In this document: positions 22,480 to 34,345 of the stretch, in pieces
How the letters are laid out: every line of letters starts with the position of its first letter
How positions within the stretch are numbered: position 1 is the first letter of the stretch
From: Manis javanica
Lineage: Eukaryota; Chordata; Mammalia; Pholidota; Manidae
Length of the DNA stretch: 64,000 bases
Assembly: GCF_040802235.1 (NCBI RefSeq)
Contig: NC_133157.1
Location: 29,033,501 to 29,097,500, forward strand
Direction: 5' to 3'
Program-made: the position numbers and the translations under genes
The notes under the pieces: model-generated
Seen by the model: the letters and a program-made list of their open reading frames with translations, nothing else
Databases searched by the model: none
What the model was told of the DNA's origin: nothing

Positions 22480-25400
22480 AGGGGTCTGGGGCTTTTCAAC
22501 TTTAATATTGTTTGAGGATCAGACCATATCCGTAGGTCGTAGGTAGAAGGACCTCGGCAGAAGGAAAATGAAACGTTTTAAGCGTGGATGGAAATAAAAT
22601 GAGAGAAAGGTAACAGATGGAAGAAAGGAAATAGAATAATCGGAAAATGTTCATGTTTTGACCAGTTGGGAGAAACCTGCTGCTTGTCCGATGGAAGTAG
22701 AAATCCAAGCTTAGAATAGTGTAGAGCGATCGAGGTTCCAGGGAACAGCGTGGAGGAGGCGCGGGCGGGCGCGGGACAGGAGCTTCCCTGACTCCGCTAG
22801 TGTTGGTCACTCCCAAGAGAAATTCAGACAGTTTGTGGCGGGAAGCAGCAACTGCTGCGGCTTCTTTAGAAGGTATGCCTGAGCCTTAGCGATAGTGTAA
22901 GGAAGAAAACATCCTTCCGAATTCCCTTGGGTAAACAGGAAATTTACTGTGCAACTAGCAAAGAAGCCATAGGCAAAGAAGAGTGGTCATTTAGCCCTGG
23001 TGGTTTGGGGATGCATTAGAAATGCTATCTTACAGCTTTAAAATGGATGGGAGGACTCATTTGGGGTTGTTCCTTTGTCCCTACCTACTTTCTGTGATGT
23101 GGGCTCAGAGATTGGTGGTATGCAGTTGCTGTATTCAGCCCAATTCTCCAATTACTAAGGAATGAAGGAAGAAGAATACAATGATTTACTTTCTTATAGG
23201 TTAAATAAATTAAAATCGATGTTATCTCCTATTATTTATTAATTGTTATTATTCACTGATAGCTTCTATAATAATAGCTAATATTTGTGAACTTACTGTT
23301 GACAATAATCATGAGATAAATATTTAAGGAGAGGGCAGGGTCCTTTTAGCAATAGTTTTCTGCATTTTGTGCATTATTTTTATCAAAGTATCAGCCTTCA
23401 GTAAGCCTTGCACAAGGCATTTATGAAACAAATAGGTAATCCATGTTGGCCCCATTTTAAAGTTTGAGAAACTAATGCAAGTTGTGGGGCTTGATCAGTC
23501 GTGGTCAGTGTAAAAGAGTCCAGACACTGGAGAATTTCTAACTCTACATATCATTTTCAATCTATCTCTTTAGCCGGAAAAAATATTTCTAATCTATCTC
23601 CTTCCACTTTTGATATACAGAGAGATAAAACCTAAAATGTGTAAGGGCAAATAAAAGTGAAGTTTGATAGAATCTATGTATTAAATATCAAGAGAGTGCT
23701 AAAGGTTTTTTTTTCTAGAAAAATGAATCTTACATTTTTAATCTTAGGAAGGCCAGGCACTCTCAGCAGTTGCCCAGATTCCTATTTAATGCTGAACAAT
23801 AGAGATGTGATCTGCAGAGTGCAGGCTAATTAAGTGTTATCTAAAACATTTCCCTCACCTAAATCTGAATGACTATAGGCATGGAAAACACAGGTGCACA
23901 ATGCTGCCAATGGTCAGAGTGTTACAAACATGAAATTGCATCCATAGGGTGCATCATTATTAGTATGTATGCAGAATTCAGTGTAACCAAATGCAAGAGT
24001 CAGCATCACTTGCTTCTCATCATTGCTTCTTTACTACCTAATCCTTCATAAATTGCCAGTAATGTTCACAGTCTCTGGCCTCTTTTCCGTTTAAATCCCA
24101 AGAATTTCCTCCCAAGTCAGTGTTCTGTGGTTAGAAGGGAAATTGTATTCCCTGATGGGTTTGTGCAGCGTATGATAGATTACAACAAGGGGACCTGAGA
24201 AGCCTTGAAGCAGCATCTAGAATCAATGGACTTAAAAAACTCTTCAGGACCGTTGTGGGAACAAAGTCCTCCAGGGACAACCCTTACAAGCTGACAATAA
24301 AGTAAATACTCTGCCAAGCACATATACTTCTGTAAATTTCATTTCAGAGATGTATTGTAAGTCACTGTTGTCGCTGTTACATTCATGGCACACGTTTGAA
24401 AGGGAGAGATTATTTAATCTAGTGTGCCAGACTGAGGATATTTTCTTTCATTTATGTTTGTGTTTTAAATGAAAATATATCTAACTTGTATTACTTTTAG
24501 TATACATTTACATGTCATTTTTTAAATATTCTTAAGAATGTCCACCTCAAGTGCTAAGTCACTGTAATATGTAATTTTAGGATAGGAACATAATCTGCTT
24601 TCAGCAAAAATAGTACCTGATCTTTCCCTTGCTTCTCCTGAAAAGTGGACTTTTCTCTAATATACTGATGTGATTTTTTTTAATATTCTAAATATAAAAG
24701 AATGTCAGTCATTTTATACTTTAAGTAAAGTTGTCTTAATTTAGCCATTTTACTCATTGCCCAGTGACCTAATTTATTGACTGTATCAGTGCCTGAATAA
24801 AAGATTCTAGAAAAAAGTAAACTTGTCCATAAGACCAAGTAAAACAAAATTTTGTCTCTTCTTATTCAGACAAATCAAAATCACTTTTACAGCAAGAGCA
24901 ACAGTGTTTTCTCTTGCTTTCTTTTGGGCTGCTTTCTTTCTTTCATATGATGCTATTAATTAATGAATAATGGTTTTGATAGAACCTGCCCCAACTCCTG
25001 AATGGTAAGAGATACCTCTGAAATCATCAATTCCTTGAAAAAGCATAATAGTTGATTTGAGTATACTATTTATTCAAAACATAAATGCGTATGATCATCA
25101 GCTTGGAAGGAACCAACTTCCTTCAAGCAGAGAAATCCCTTAAAAGTAAGATTGTTGATTACCCACTTTTGGAAACCATGTGTGTATGATCACTACGTAA
25201 TAAAAGCTTAATACAACATTTTACCTAGCATAGGGTCAAAGCATGTTTCCATCCAAAACACTCTGGCTTTACTATGACACTCAAATCTCCACTTGAGCCT
25301 AACTCATTAAAATGATCATTTCCATAAAACTGTATAACAACAGTTCAAATAACAATGCTGCCTATGAATCCAGTCATGTTTACAATGAAGTTATGTTAAC

Positions 25401-25810
25401 TTCCTATATATTAAGTTCCTACAGTTCATTCCCTCTCATACCATGTTTTCTTCTAGGGGTTTTGTCTGGTTTCTCCAAAGTTAACTTCTTAAAAATTACC
25501 TGATGAGGTAATTTCTTTTTAAGTTGTATATCTCATATTAACTCCATAATGGTTCCATTAGGTTGGGGTAACGGAGGAATATAATTGGCTTAGATCCTAA
25601 CTCTTGCAATTAAAAAGTGACTGCACTATTACTTGCAACTCTTATTGAATGTACCAATCACAGTTTGCCTCTCATAAGCCATATATGCTAATTAGTATAT
25701 GTTTATTTCCATAGGAATATAGATGTTGTAGATGTTCTGTTTTCTCTGATAATACAGGACTGTGTATGGAAGCCTATTAGAATTTGGCTTGCGTAGTGCC
25801 ACTTTTGTAT
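22480..25810. other. Unique intron sequence with faint MIR relics
   Basis: After the CpG island the sequence becomes AT-rich. Weak - strand MIR traces are visible at about 23265-23330 ('taatagctaatatttgtgaa') and 23390-23500. Nothing else recognisable is present; the short open frames have no known relatives. Confidence 0.55.
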
Positions 25811-25811
25811 G

Positions 25812-26393
25812 TACAGGTTTCCCTGGAATCTGAAAGTGGACAATTCCTATGGAATCTTTTATAAGTTGAAATGGCCTAAAGTGAAGAGTATTCCTCCACT
25901 TTCTGAGAGTTCAAATCATGCCACTTAATTTTTACAAAGACCCACATTAGTACCTGTTTTCCCTAACTGAAGAAAATCCGAAGAGGATTTTCACTTTTAT
26001 GAAAAAAAAGCCATTACCTTACCAATGCAGCCCTTTTGTAAAAGCAGAGTGGCATAACATCAACTTTAGCAGGCTGGGGTAGTCCCCTCGTATCTGCAGT
26101 TTTGGTCTCTGGGGTTTCAGTGCCCAAGAGGGGTCCCAGAAGCAGATGATCCTCCTGAAGCAGAGTCAGAAGGCCCATGGTGGCCTCATGCTGCGTCACA
26201 GTCCTGCGTCACTGAGCTCCTTCAGCTCAGGAAATAGGCATTTTATCATCTCACATCATCACAAGAAGAAGAGTGAGTACAGTATAATATTTTAAGAAAG
26301 AGACAGAGGCCACATTCACATGACTTATTAGCAGTATATTGTTATACTTATAATGTTTTATTACTAGTTATTGTTAATCTCTTACTGTACCTA
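25812..26393 (+). mobile_element. Tigger-like (mariner-type) DNA transposon, left part
   Basis: The stretch carries pieces typical of Tigger-derived non-autonomous elements: 'gtagtcccctcgtatctgca', 'tttcagtgcccaagaggggt' and 'agttattgttaatctcttac'. It stops at 26393 at a target-site duplication, and the matching right part resumes at 27872. The first about 260 bases may be a separate but related module. Confidence 0.65.
26382..26393 (+). repeat. Target-site duplication, left copy
   Basis: TTACTGTACCTA here matches 27872-27883 exactly and brackets the 26394-27871 insert. Twelve bases is a usual length for L1-driven retroposition. Confidence 0.88.
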
Positions 26394-26403
26394 GTTTTTT
26401 TTT

Positions 26404-26744
26404 ATGTATCACGGTATTCTGAATTTTATTGTATATCTACAAATACCAGTGTGCTGTATATTTTCATATGCTTTCATGTTACTAATTAGCATAAAGTTAG
26501 TTCCTCTTGGTACTGAGCAGTGCTAGCCTGGAAGGTGGAATATTGTGGCAAAAGATATTCTTCCTACTCCTTTTGTGCCATTATCCTCAGGATTTTTGTT
26601 CCACTGTGTGGCTGAACCTTAAGTGGACTCCTGAGCTCTTCCAGAGTTATTTTCATTCATGGATAGCTGTCTAGTTGTTGATCTTTGTTGGGGCATGGAG
26701 GCTGGAGTCTTCTACTCTATCATTTTGTTTACCTATGCATATAC
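26404..26744 (-). mobile_element. Probable 3'-transduced flank of the retroposed element, with its own poly(A) signal and tail
   Basis: On the - strand these 341 bases follow the element's 13-A run and end with a second AATAAA (26430 to 26425), 21 bases before a second A run (T run at 26395-26403), which then meets the target-site duplication. Part of it (about 26500-26730) resembles the 5' end of an L1 element in - orientation, by memory only. The single pair of duplications around the whole 26394-27871 block argues for one insertion event. Confidence 0.65.
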
Positions 26745-26757
26745 TTTTTTTTTTTTT

Positions 26758-27871
26758 GAGAGGGCATCTCTCATATTTATTGATCAAATGGTTGTTAACA
26801 ACAATAAAATTCTGTATAGGGGGGTCAATGCTCAATGCACAGTCATTAATCCATCTCAAGCCTAATTCTCGTCAGTCTCCAATCTTCTGAAGCATAACGA
26901 ACTTCATGGTGAACGAAGTTCTTACATAGTGAATAAGTTCTTACATGGTGAACAGTACAAGGGCAGTCATCACAGAAACTTTCGGTTTTGATCATGCATT
27001 ATGAACTATAAACAATCAGGTCAAATATGAATAATATTCATTTGATTTTTATACTTGATTTATATGTGGATCCCACATTTCTCCCTTTATTATTATTATT
27101 ATTTTTATTTTTAATAAAATGCTGAAGTGGTAGGTACATGCAAGATAAAGGTAGAAAACATAGTTTAGTGTTGTAAGAGAGCAATTGTAGATGATCAGGT
27201 GTGTGCCTGTAGACTATGTGCTAATCCAAGCTAGACAAGGGCAATAAAACATCCATGGATGCAGAAGCTTTCTCTCAACACGGGGGTGGGGTGGGGGGTG
27301 GGGGGTGAGGTTCTAAGCTTCACCACTGTTGTTCTCCAATTTCTCACCTGATGGCCCCCCTGCGACTGTGCCTGTCTTAGGTTGTTCCTCCCTTGAGGAA
27401 TCTTACCCGTCTCTGGCTAACCAGTCATCTTCCGGGGCCATACAGGGAAATGTAAAATTGGTAAGTGAGAGAGAAGCCATATTGTTTGAAAAGGTTAGCT
27501 TTTTACTTCTTTGCAGATTTATGCCCTGTGGCTTCTATGCCCAGCACTTGTCTCGAGGTATCTTTACCACCTGGAGGAATTATGATGCTTTGTAAATTCG
27601 ATATGAGGCACGAATTCTATTTAAGGGTTGTAATTAGGAAGGAAGAAGAAAAGCTATAGAGGTAGCAGACGGAAGAAAACATGGGAGGATTGATTATTTC
27701 TTTGACATATCTTCTTGTAGAGTACCTTAAGCATGTATAGGTTTTAAACTACTAACTAACTTGCGCACACATATTAACATAATAGGAATACGGTGACATA
27801 AAGCAAATCTGTAATTACCAGCCATCTCCAGTGAAGCCAAGAAAACCAGTTAGGCACCCTAGGCATTTGTG
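26758..27871 (-). mobile_element. 5'-truncated retroposed element of a high-copy family (family name not assigned)
   Basis: Read on the - strand, the element runs from 27871 to 26758 and ends with AATAAA (26781 to 26776) 19 bases before a 13-A tail (T run at 26745-26757). This is the mark of a polyadenylated RNA copied by L1 machinery. It contains short internal repeats near 26900-26955 ('gttcttacatagtgaataag' twice in variant form) and a G-rich run at 27282-27310. It has no long open frame. It looks much less decayed than the MIR, L2 and Tigger sequences around it. From memory it resembles a repeat abundant in pangolin genomes; that is not verified. Confidence 0.7.
27282..27310 (+). repeat. 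G-rich run with G-quadruplex potential
   Basis: Four G runs of five, four, six and six bases are separated by single T residues (GGGGGTGGGGTGGGGGG, then TGGGGGGTGAGG). This fits the G3+N1-7 quadruplex rule on the + strand, the sense strand of GRIN3A. It lies inside the retroposed element. Confidence 0.9.
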
Positions 27872-27883
27872 TTACTGTACCTA
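27872..27883 (+). repeat. Target-site duplication, right copy
   Basis: This is the second exact copy of TTACTGTACCTA, directly after the 5'-truncated end of the insert and in phase with the Tigger sequence. Confidence 0.88.
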
Positions 27884-28026
27884 ATTTATAAATTAAATTT
27901 CATTAGAGGGATGTACATATAGGGAAAACAATGTGTATAAAATGTTTGATATTATCCTCAGTTTCAGGCATCCACTGGGGGGTCGTGGAACTTATCCCTC
28001 GTGTATAAGGGGGGACTGCAGTACAT
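27872..28026 (+). mobile_element. Tigger-like DNA transposon, right end
   Basis: The sequence resumes with 'ttactgtacctaatttataa', continues through 'tttcaggcatccactggggg' and ends 'ataaggggggactgcagtac', the terminal inverted repeat type of Tigger/MER2 elements. It continues the element interrupted at 26393. Confidence 0.75.
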
Positions 28027-28029
28027 AAC

Positions 28030-30875
28030 AAATGTCTTATGAGGGGACAAGTAAAGGAGATTTATTTTTAAAACATCTACTCTAAACTGTGTTGGTTTTC
28101 CTTGATTTGCTTAATGCAAAGCACGGCTGTCTCTCAGGGGAAATGTATTCTCCCGTAATTCATGATGAATGGCTGATAGTAGCATCTAATTGTTGCTGAC
28201 TTCAAGATAAACGATTTCAAATTAAATGTCAAGTGATTGTTTTTTTAACAGGTTCCTCTTAAAAAACAGAGACCTGGGATTAATTTGGAAGTTTTTATTT
28301 TTAATTTGTAAATTTTTTTTACAATACTTATTTTTCTAGAAAAGAGAGCAGAAGAGACTAGCATACATCCTTCATTGGGCAGTCAATCTGTTTCACCTAC
28401 TCTGTTTTGTTTGCCTGTCACAGTACAGTCATAGAGAATATTTGGTCTTGATCTTCTTTGATGAATACATCTTAGAGTTACTTTATGATTGCGTCAGCTG
28501 AACTAAATGTATGAATCATCTGAAGACCAGTTTCAGTATTTAATTCCTTAATGTTTTATCTTCTACTATTAAAGAAGGCAAAATGGATTTGTGCCATTAG
28601 ATTTTATTTCATGAGTATCTCCAGTCTAATTCAGTCGTGTTGGTTAAAAGAGTGCAGTATCATGGAAGGCATATTAAATAGTAGTCAAAAGACTTTCAGA
28701 CTTCCTCTGCCCTTTATTGGCCATGCAGGGCAAGTACCCCTATCTCTGAGTATCTGTGCTTATCAGTCAAAAGAAGGTACTTTACCAATCTGGCAGAGTG
28801 GTTTTATGAATCAAATAAGAAAGTTATTCAAACTTTTTTACTTTGGAAAAATTTACAGTGTTAGCCAAGTAACTAGTAGAGACGTGGTGTTTATGATCTG
28901 AGAAAAATCAGCCAAGTCCTAATTCTCCACTGATTCTCCATTAGTCATTATTAATCAAAATGGAACGTGATTCACAGTGTAACATGTCTTCATCCTACAG
29001 CTTGTTTTCTACCCACTGCGTCATTTTCTTTTGAAAGCAAGGAAAATGAGGTTAGCAAAACAAAACCAAACTAGGTTCCTAAGCTGCACACTCAACTGGG
29101 AATAGAAGACCTGCCATAGGTACTGTTCTATACCAATGGTAAATATTTACCTATGACACATTTAACAGTTTCCAGAGCCTTAAATATTGCCATAGAAGCT
29201 TCAGTTAGATGCCCAAGGTTTTTCAGAAATGTTGGTCTTTCACATTGATCATAAGTTTCTCCTACAGGCAAACTTAACAGTAGATCATTCATGACACTTT
29301 GGCCACCTGGTCTCACCTTTCTGCACCCCCTCCACCTACTATACCACAAAGCACTGTTTGGCTCATCTGACATGATTTTCACAGCAAATCTTTCTTGATG
29401 AAGAAAGCAGTGTGTGGGTTCATACTGGCAACAAGCTCCTTATCTCGTCAGGGACAGATAACAAAGTTTGCAAACCAGCTACTTTGAGTACCATTTCCCT
29501 ATACAACTGTATGGGGCTCTCATAGCAAGGTGTTGTTCATTTTAGTGGCAACACTAAATGTAGAAATGATAATCTCATTGTCTTTTCTTCCACGTACTCT
29601 GGCTATTCCCACTCACAGAAGATAGAAGAGTAGAGAAGTTTAAGGCACCACAAATGTGATGCCAAATCTATAAAACTAGGCAAGAAGGAAGAACATCTCA
29701 GCATCTACCACACTGCTTTTTGACTGAATATATGATTGACAAACTAATGGAAATCTTTATGTCACTTATTTTTCTTTATCAGACCATTCCTTTCCTTTAT
29801 GGGATGGTGGGAGAAAAGAGCAATGGGGAAATGTGAACAAGGACGCCAGCAGTCTGCCTGCCCTCCCCTCTCCCCAGCGGAACAGCTCAGCCAGATTCTC
29901 AGGTCTCCTGAATATGTAAGATTCAGGCACTTTCAGGAAACTATGTTTGATCTCCTGTACTGAAGGAGCAAAGGAGTCACACTGATCTGGGCTGATACTG
30001 TGTCAGCTGGAGGAAAGCCTGACAGTGAGGCTGGTATCTGGATGATCTACTAGTAGAGACAAGCCTTCAAGGGTACAAGTGGTAAAGAATTAAGCAGGGT
30101 GACTTCTTTTTCAGTGAGGCTGAATTTTGCCCCATTGCTATTTATTTGAGTTATAGATTTAGGAAGAAAATCAATCATCTATATTTTTGTAGCATTTATG
30201 TTTTCAAGGATTCTTCACAAACATGCTTATAGAATCCTAATGGTCCTGTGAGTAGATAACAATGTGTAGACGATATATAGGGTACTGGAAAAAGCTATGT
30301 ACTGTAGGAAATGAGAAGGCGTCAAGGAAAGACTAATAGCTCCTTGGGAATGTAGTGTATTTGTTAGCTTACAATCCAAGAACAGAGTGGATCCATCACT
30401 GCTTTTGAATTATCTTGGAAAAAAAAAAGGACAAAGAAGTGAGATATTTACTTTCAGGTTTGGTTGTTCAAAGCACATTTCATACTAAATATCTAATAGT
30501 GGAAATTGGATTAAATGAATCATGAGATAGCTTTACAGTCTAATACCATCTACCCATTCAAAACGAAAATATATTTAACAACACAGAGAGATAAAATGTA
30601 TACAATGTATGTTAAGTGTGACCTTAATTCTGTAAAGTACAAAGTATAGAGTTTTATTTATAAAAATGTTATATGTAATTATAATTAGAATGTAGAAGTC
30701 CACAGGTTTCCCTATCCATGCTTCTATTTTCCTAAAAATAAGTATGTATTACCTACATGATTAAAAATACTATGAGAAAAAAAGATAAGTTACCTTCATA
30801 TTTCCTCACTAGTACTTCAATATGAAAATGCAGATTTCAGGAAAAACTTAATTTCAGAGTATGTTTAAATTTACC
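28030..30875. other. Unique intron sequence, no recognised feature
   Basis: I see no clear repeat family or gene. A - strand open frame of 84 codons at 29128-29382 has a non-random look (tryptophan- and glycine-containing opening, hydrophilic body), but I cannot match it to any protein. Confidence 0.5.
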
Positions 30876-30882
30876 AAAGTTT

Positions 30883-31160
30883 TCTTTTTTTTTTTTTTTT
30901 TTCATTTTGTCCTCAGAATTACTCTGTGAGATGAGCAGGACAAATAGTACCATCTTTATTGTGCAAATGAGACAATAATAACATTTAGATTAAATGTTTG
31001 AATGTCAGCTCTACAACTTTCTAGACATCTTACCTTGGAAGATATGCCTGATGTCTCCATACCTCAATTCACGATCCATAAAATATGACTCTCTCATAAA
31101 GTGGTGGTGAGGACATCATGTCTGCGAGGATCTCAACACAGTTCTAGAACTCTGCACATT
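30883..31160. repeat. T run with two MIR fragments in opposite orientation
   Basis: A run of about 20 T at 30883-30902 is followed by a short - strand MIR relic ('aattactctgtgagatgagc', to about 30975) and a + strand MIR relic (about 30980-31150, with 'tctccatacctcaattcacg'). Confidence 0.65.
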
Positions 31161-33525
31161 ATGATAATGATCATTCTTTTTGCATGCAGTGTAATAAAGA
31201 GTAATAAAAAGTAAAAAATAATAAGAACTCAAATATTCTAGCATGCCCTCCAGAGTAGTATAGGCATTTTCAATATGCATATGATAGTCAGGCTTAGGAG
31301 GTCCAGTTCCAGTGAACCAACCCTAAGAAACAAAGAAATCTGCTGTCTTCAACCCCCACTTCGAGTTCCAATTCACTGAACTCAATTGTGTGTGTAAAGT
31401 TGGTCAGCAATGAAGTGAATTTCCAGATCCAGTTTCCACTAGTTGCTTCTTTTGCATGGGTTCTGAATCAGGTATTAGTGAGGAATTCAAGTCTTGTCTT
31501 AACTACTTCCCTGATTTCTCATAGGAGCCTCCCGGGAACTAAACTTCAGGAACAACAGAACCATGACCCAACTGAAGGTTTAGGTTTCTTGGGGTAAGAA
31601 AGGGAGATGGGGGTTTGTTAGCACAGAATCTAACTCATCATGGATTGAAGATTCAGAAGTTTCCACTTTTTCTTGCAGGCTTTATCTGTACTAATGTAAT
31701 TGGCTTGTGGCATACATTAGCTCAAAGTTTAGGGACAATAGCAGTGTTATATACTAAGGCTTATAGAAAAGAGGATACCTACCATGCAAACTGTTTTATT
31801 GAATGCGACTAAATCAAAACTTTTAGGCAAACAACTCTGAGGGACTTTTTAAATGCATATTGATTTTCTGATTGTAAAAGTAATACCTATGCAGTATGCC
31901 CCCATGGGTATCCACAGATAACCTTGAGTAACATTTTGATGTATTTTATGTTCTCAAAGCTAATGATTTAAAATTTTAGAAACTGTTGGGCACAATTAAA
32001 GAAAGTCTTATTGCCACTCCAACTGGGCAGTGGCATCAGAGAACAGGAGGAAGGAAAATTTGTTTAATTTTCTGAAAACTCAGAGTTGACATGGCTTTTT
32101 GAAGCTTGAGCTCTCAGAGTGGGTGGCATTTCTGTACTCAGGTGGTATTTTTCCTTTGTATTTCTTTGTAGTCCAGATTTATATTTTCATCACTCAACAA
32201 GTGGTTGAGTCTGTATAGTTAAACGGTTCAGTCTGGATGTTCCAATAACATATTTAGGAATGACTTAGAAATAGGCTGCAAATATTTTCCTGTCAGTTGG
32301 TGGGGGGGTCATTAGCTGAATTTTTAATACAAAGCACTTTGATGGTTGTACAAGCTGCATACAATCTATTGATGATGTTTTATTGTTTTGTTTTGAAAGC
32401 CTCAACTCAAAGCTAAACAAATGTTGGGGCAATATAATCCATATTCAAAAATTTTTAAGTGGACCCCTATAAACAAAGTTAGATGCTCAGCGTATCTTTA
32501 TCTAATGGAATCACAGTGTGGCTCAGTTGTGGAATTCTATTCTGTCTGAACAAGTACTTACACATGGACTCCATTAAACAAAGAATTTGCTTCTATATAT
32601 TGTGAATTTAATAGGTACATATAGAAAGCTGTTATCGTTTTGAAGCTATACAAGGAATTAATTTGAGTCACATCACACAGTGTGTTACACACACACATAA
32701 GAAAATGCTTCAGTGTATACCTGGAAATGAATGATAAATCCATGCCTGAATTAATCCAATGTGCCTTCAACCTGGTCGCAGGCACAGAGCGCCATCTGCT
32801 GGTCCCTGAAATAGAGCTCTTAGTTAAAGCATCCATGGACTACAGCTTCACAAAACAGGATGAGGATTCCAAGTTGCAGTCCATTTCCTGATCTTTTGTG
32901 TATGAGTACTTAAGCTTAAATTAATTAAAATGATACCAAATTTAGAGTCAGTTTCTTAGGAACTGTAATCCCATCTCAAGTACTCAGTGGCCACCTATGG
33001 TGGCTACTTGGCAGTGCAGATATACAGCATTTTCCATCTTCACATAAAGTTCTACTGGATAGCTCTATTGCCGTCAAAGGGCATGCAGCTGTAAGGAGCA
33101 GAAACTTACTCCGTGGAGCTCAAGAACAAGGGTTTGTGCTGAAATCCTACAGGAAAATGATAAGGAGTGGGATTGCTTGAGGCGCCACCAGGAAGGGTTT
33201 GCGCAGCGCCCCTTTTCTCCCCTCCTCTGGGCCCACTTTCTCACACCTTCTCACTCCACACCTGCTCCACCCTCCTCCCTGAACGCCAGCTTTCTGGTCT
33301 GCCCTGCTGTACCTTCTGTATGGATGTGGTTCTGTCTTACCGTGGCAGGACTTAGCCTGACAGCCCTGTGTGCTGACTGTGTTTCTTCTATCTCTTAGTT
33401 CCCATTCTCCGAGCATCTGATTGGCTCAAACCCATATAGATCGGTTCCCCAGCCATCCCAAGTTATATGTCCTCCCTAATCCAATCAGCAATGGCCAGAT
33501 TCCCGAGTTAGGTGCTCAGTAAAAA
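31160..33525. other. Unique intron sequence with one CTCF-type motif
   Basis: No repeat or gene is recognised in most of this stretch. The motif near 32790 is listed separately. Confidence 0.5.
32788..32802 (-). promoter_or_regulatory. CTCF-type binding motif
   Basis: The - strand reads CCAGCAGATGGCGCT, which fits the vertebrate CTCF core CCASYAGRKGGCRS at every position. It stands in non-repetitive sequence with a local rise in CpG. Occupancy cannot be shown from sequence. Confidence 0.6.
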
Positions 33526-33529
33526 CCTT

Positions 33530-33870
33530 AGAATACAGCAGTAAATAAAATAGCAAAGCCCCTGCTCTCAAATCCTTGCATTCTAGCACAGGAAACAGAC
33601 AATAAGACATAGAAACAAAAAAAATATATGGTATATTAATAAATAAAGGCAAATACAATAGAAAAAAATTAAGCAGTGTAAAGGATGAGAATGATTATGG
33701 CTAGTGAATAAGACCTATCTGAAAAGATGACATCTGAGCAGAGAATGAAGTAAGGAGTGACCCATGCAAAATTTCTGAGAGGAGCATTACGAGCAAAGAA
33801 AACCGAAGCGCAAAACCCTTGAGGTAGGAATGAGCATCGCAATAAATGTTTGGTCAATAAATGAATAAAT
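33530..33870 (-). repeat. L2 LINE fragment
   Basis: Read on the - strand it follows the L2 3' region; on + the marks are 'tgctctcaaatccttgcatt', 'ggaaacagacaataagacat', 'gatgacatctgagcagagaa' and 'cccttgaggtaggaatgagc'. Confidence 0.82.
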
Positions 33871-34059
33871 GAACTATCCTAGGTACTATCCATTACAAGG
33901 TTCGTAAGTGGGCACCATTTCAAAGAAGGAGGTGTGAATAGTGAGGCAATAACCAGATCTAGCAGACTCCTACATATGGATATTCCCTAAGGTTTAGACT
34001 CATGCATTTGTCTCTGCATGTGGCAACACCCAGAATTTCTAATGGGTATTTCTAGTTGT

Positions 34060-34345
34060 ATCTCTCGTTTTCACCTTAAACTCAAAATACTTAAAGATAT
34101 TAGATGATATCCCCTCTCACCTATAACAAGATCTCTCATAACATTTTTAACTTCTGCTTTGCCTTCTCACTGGGTTCTGTTGTCTTCCTCAGTATCTTGC
34201 TCATCTCTCCACCCTTCCTTCTCATTTTTGCAAGACATTAGCTCCTCCCACCAATACTCTTGAAACTTCTGTATCACTAGTTTCTTTCCTCCAAATCATT
34301 CTGCACCTGCTGCTAGATAAAGCTTCCTAAAGCAAAGCAACTTTC
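34060..34345 (+). repeat. L2 LINE fragment
   Basis: A + strand piece of the L2 3' region is suggested by 'tctgctttgccttctcactg' and 'attctgcacctgctgctaga' followed by 'gcttcctaaagc'. Confidence 0.55.

Noticed and set aside
22391..22480. Continuation of the GRIN3A frame to a stop at 22480 (262 codons)
   Set aside because: The added 29 residues are not GluN3A-like, and the CAG|GTGAGA junction marks a splice donor.
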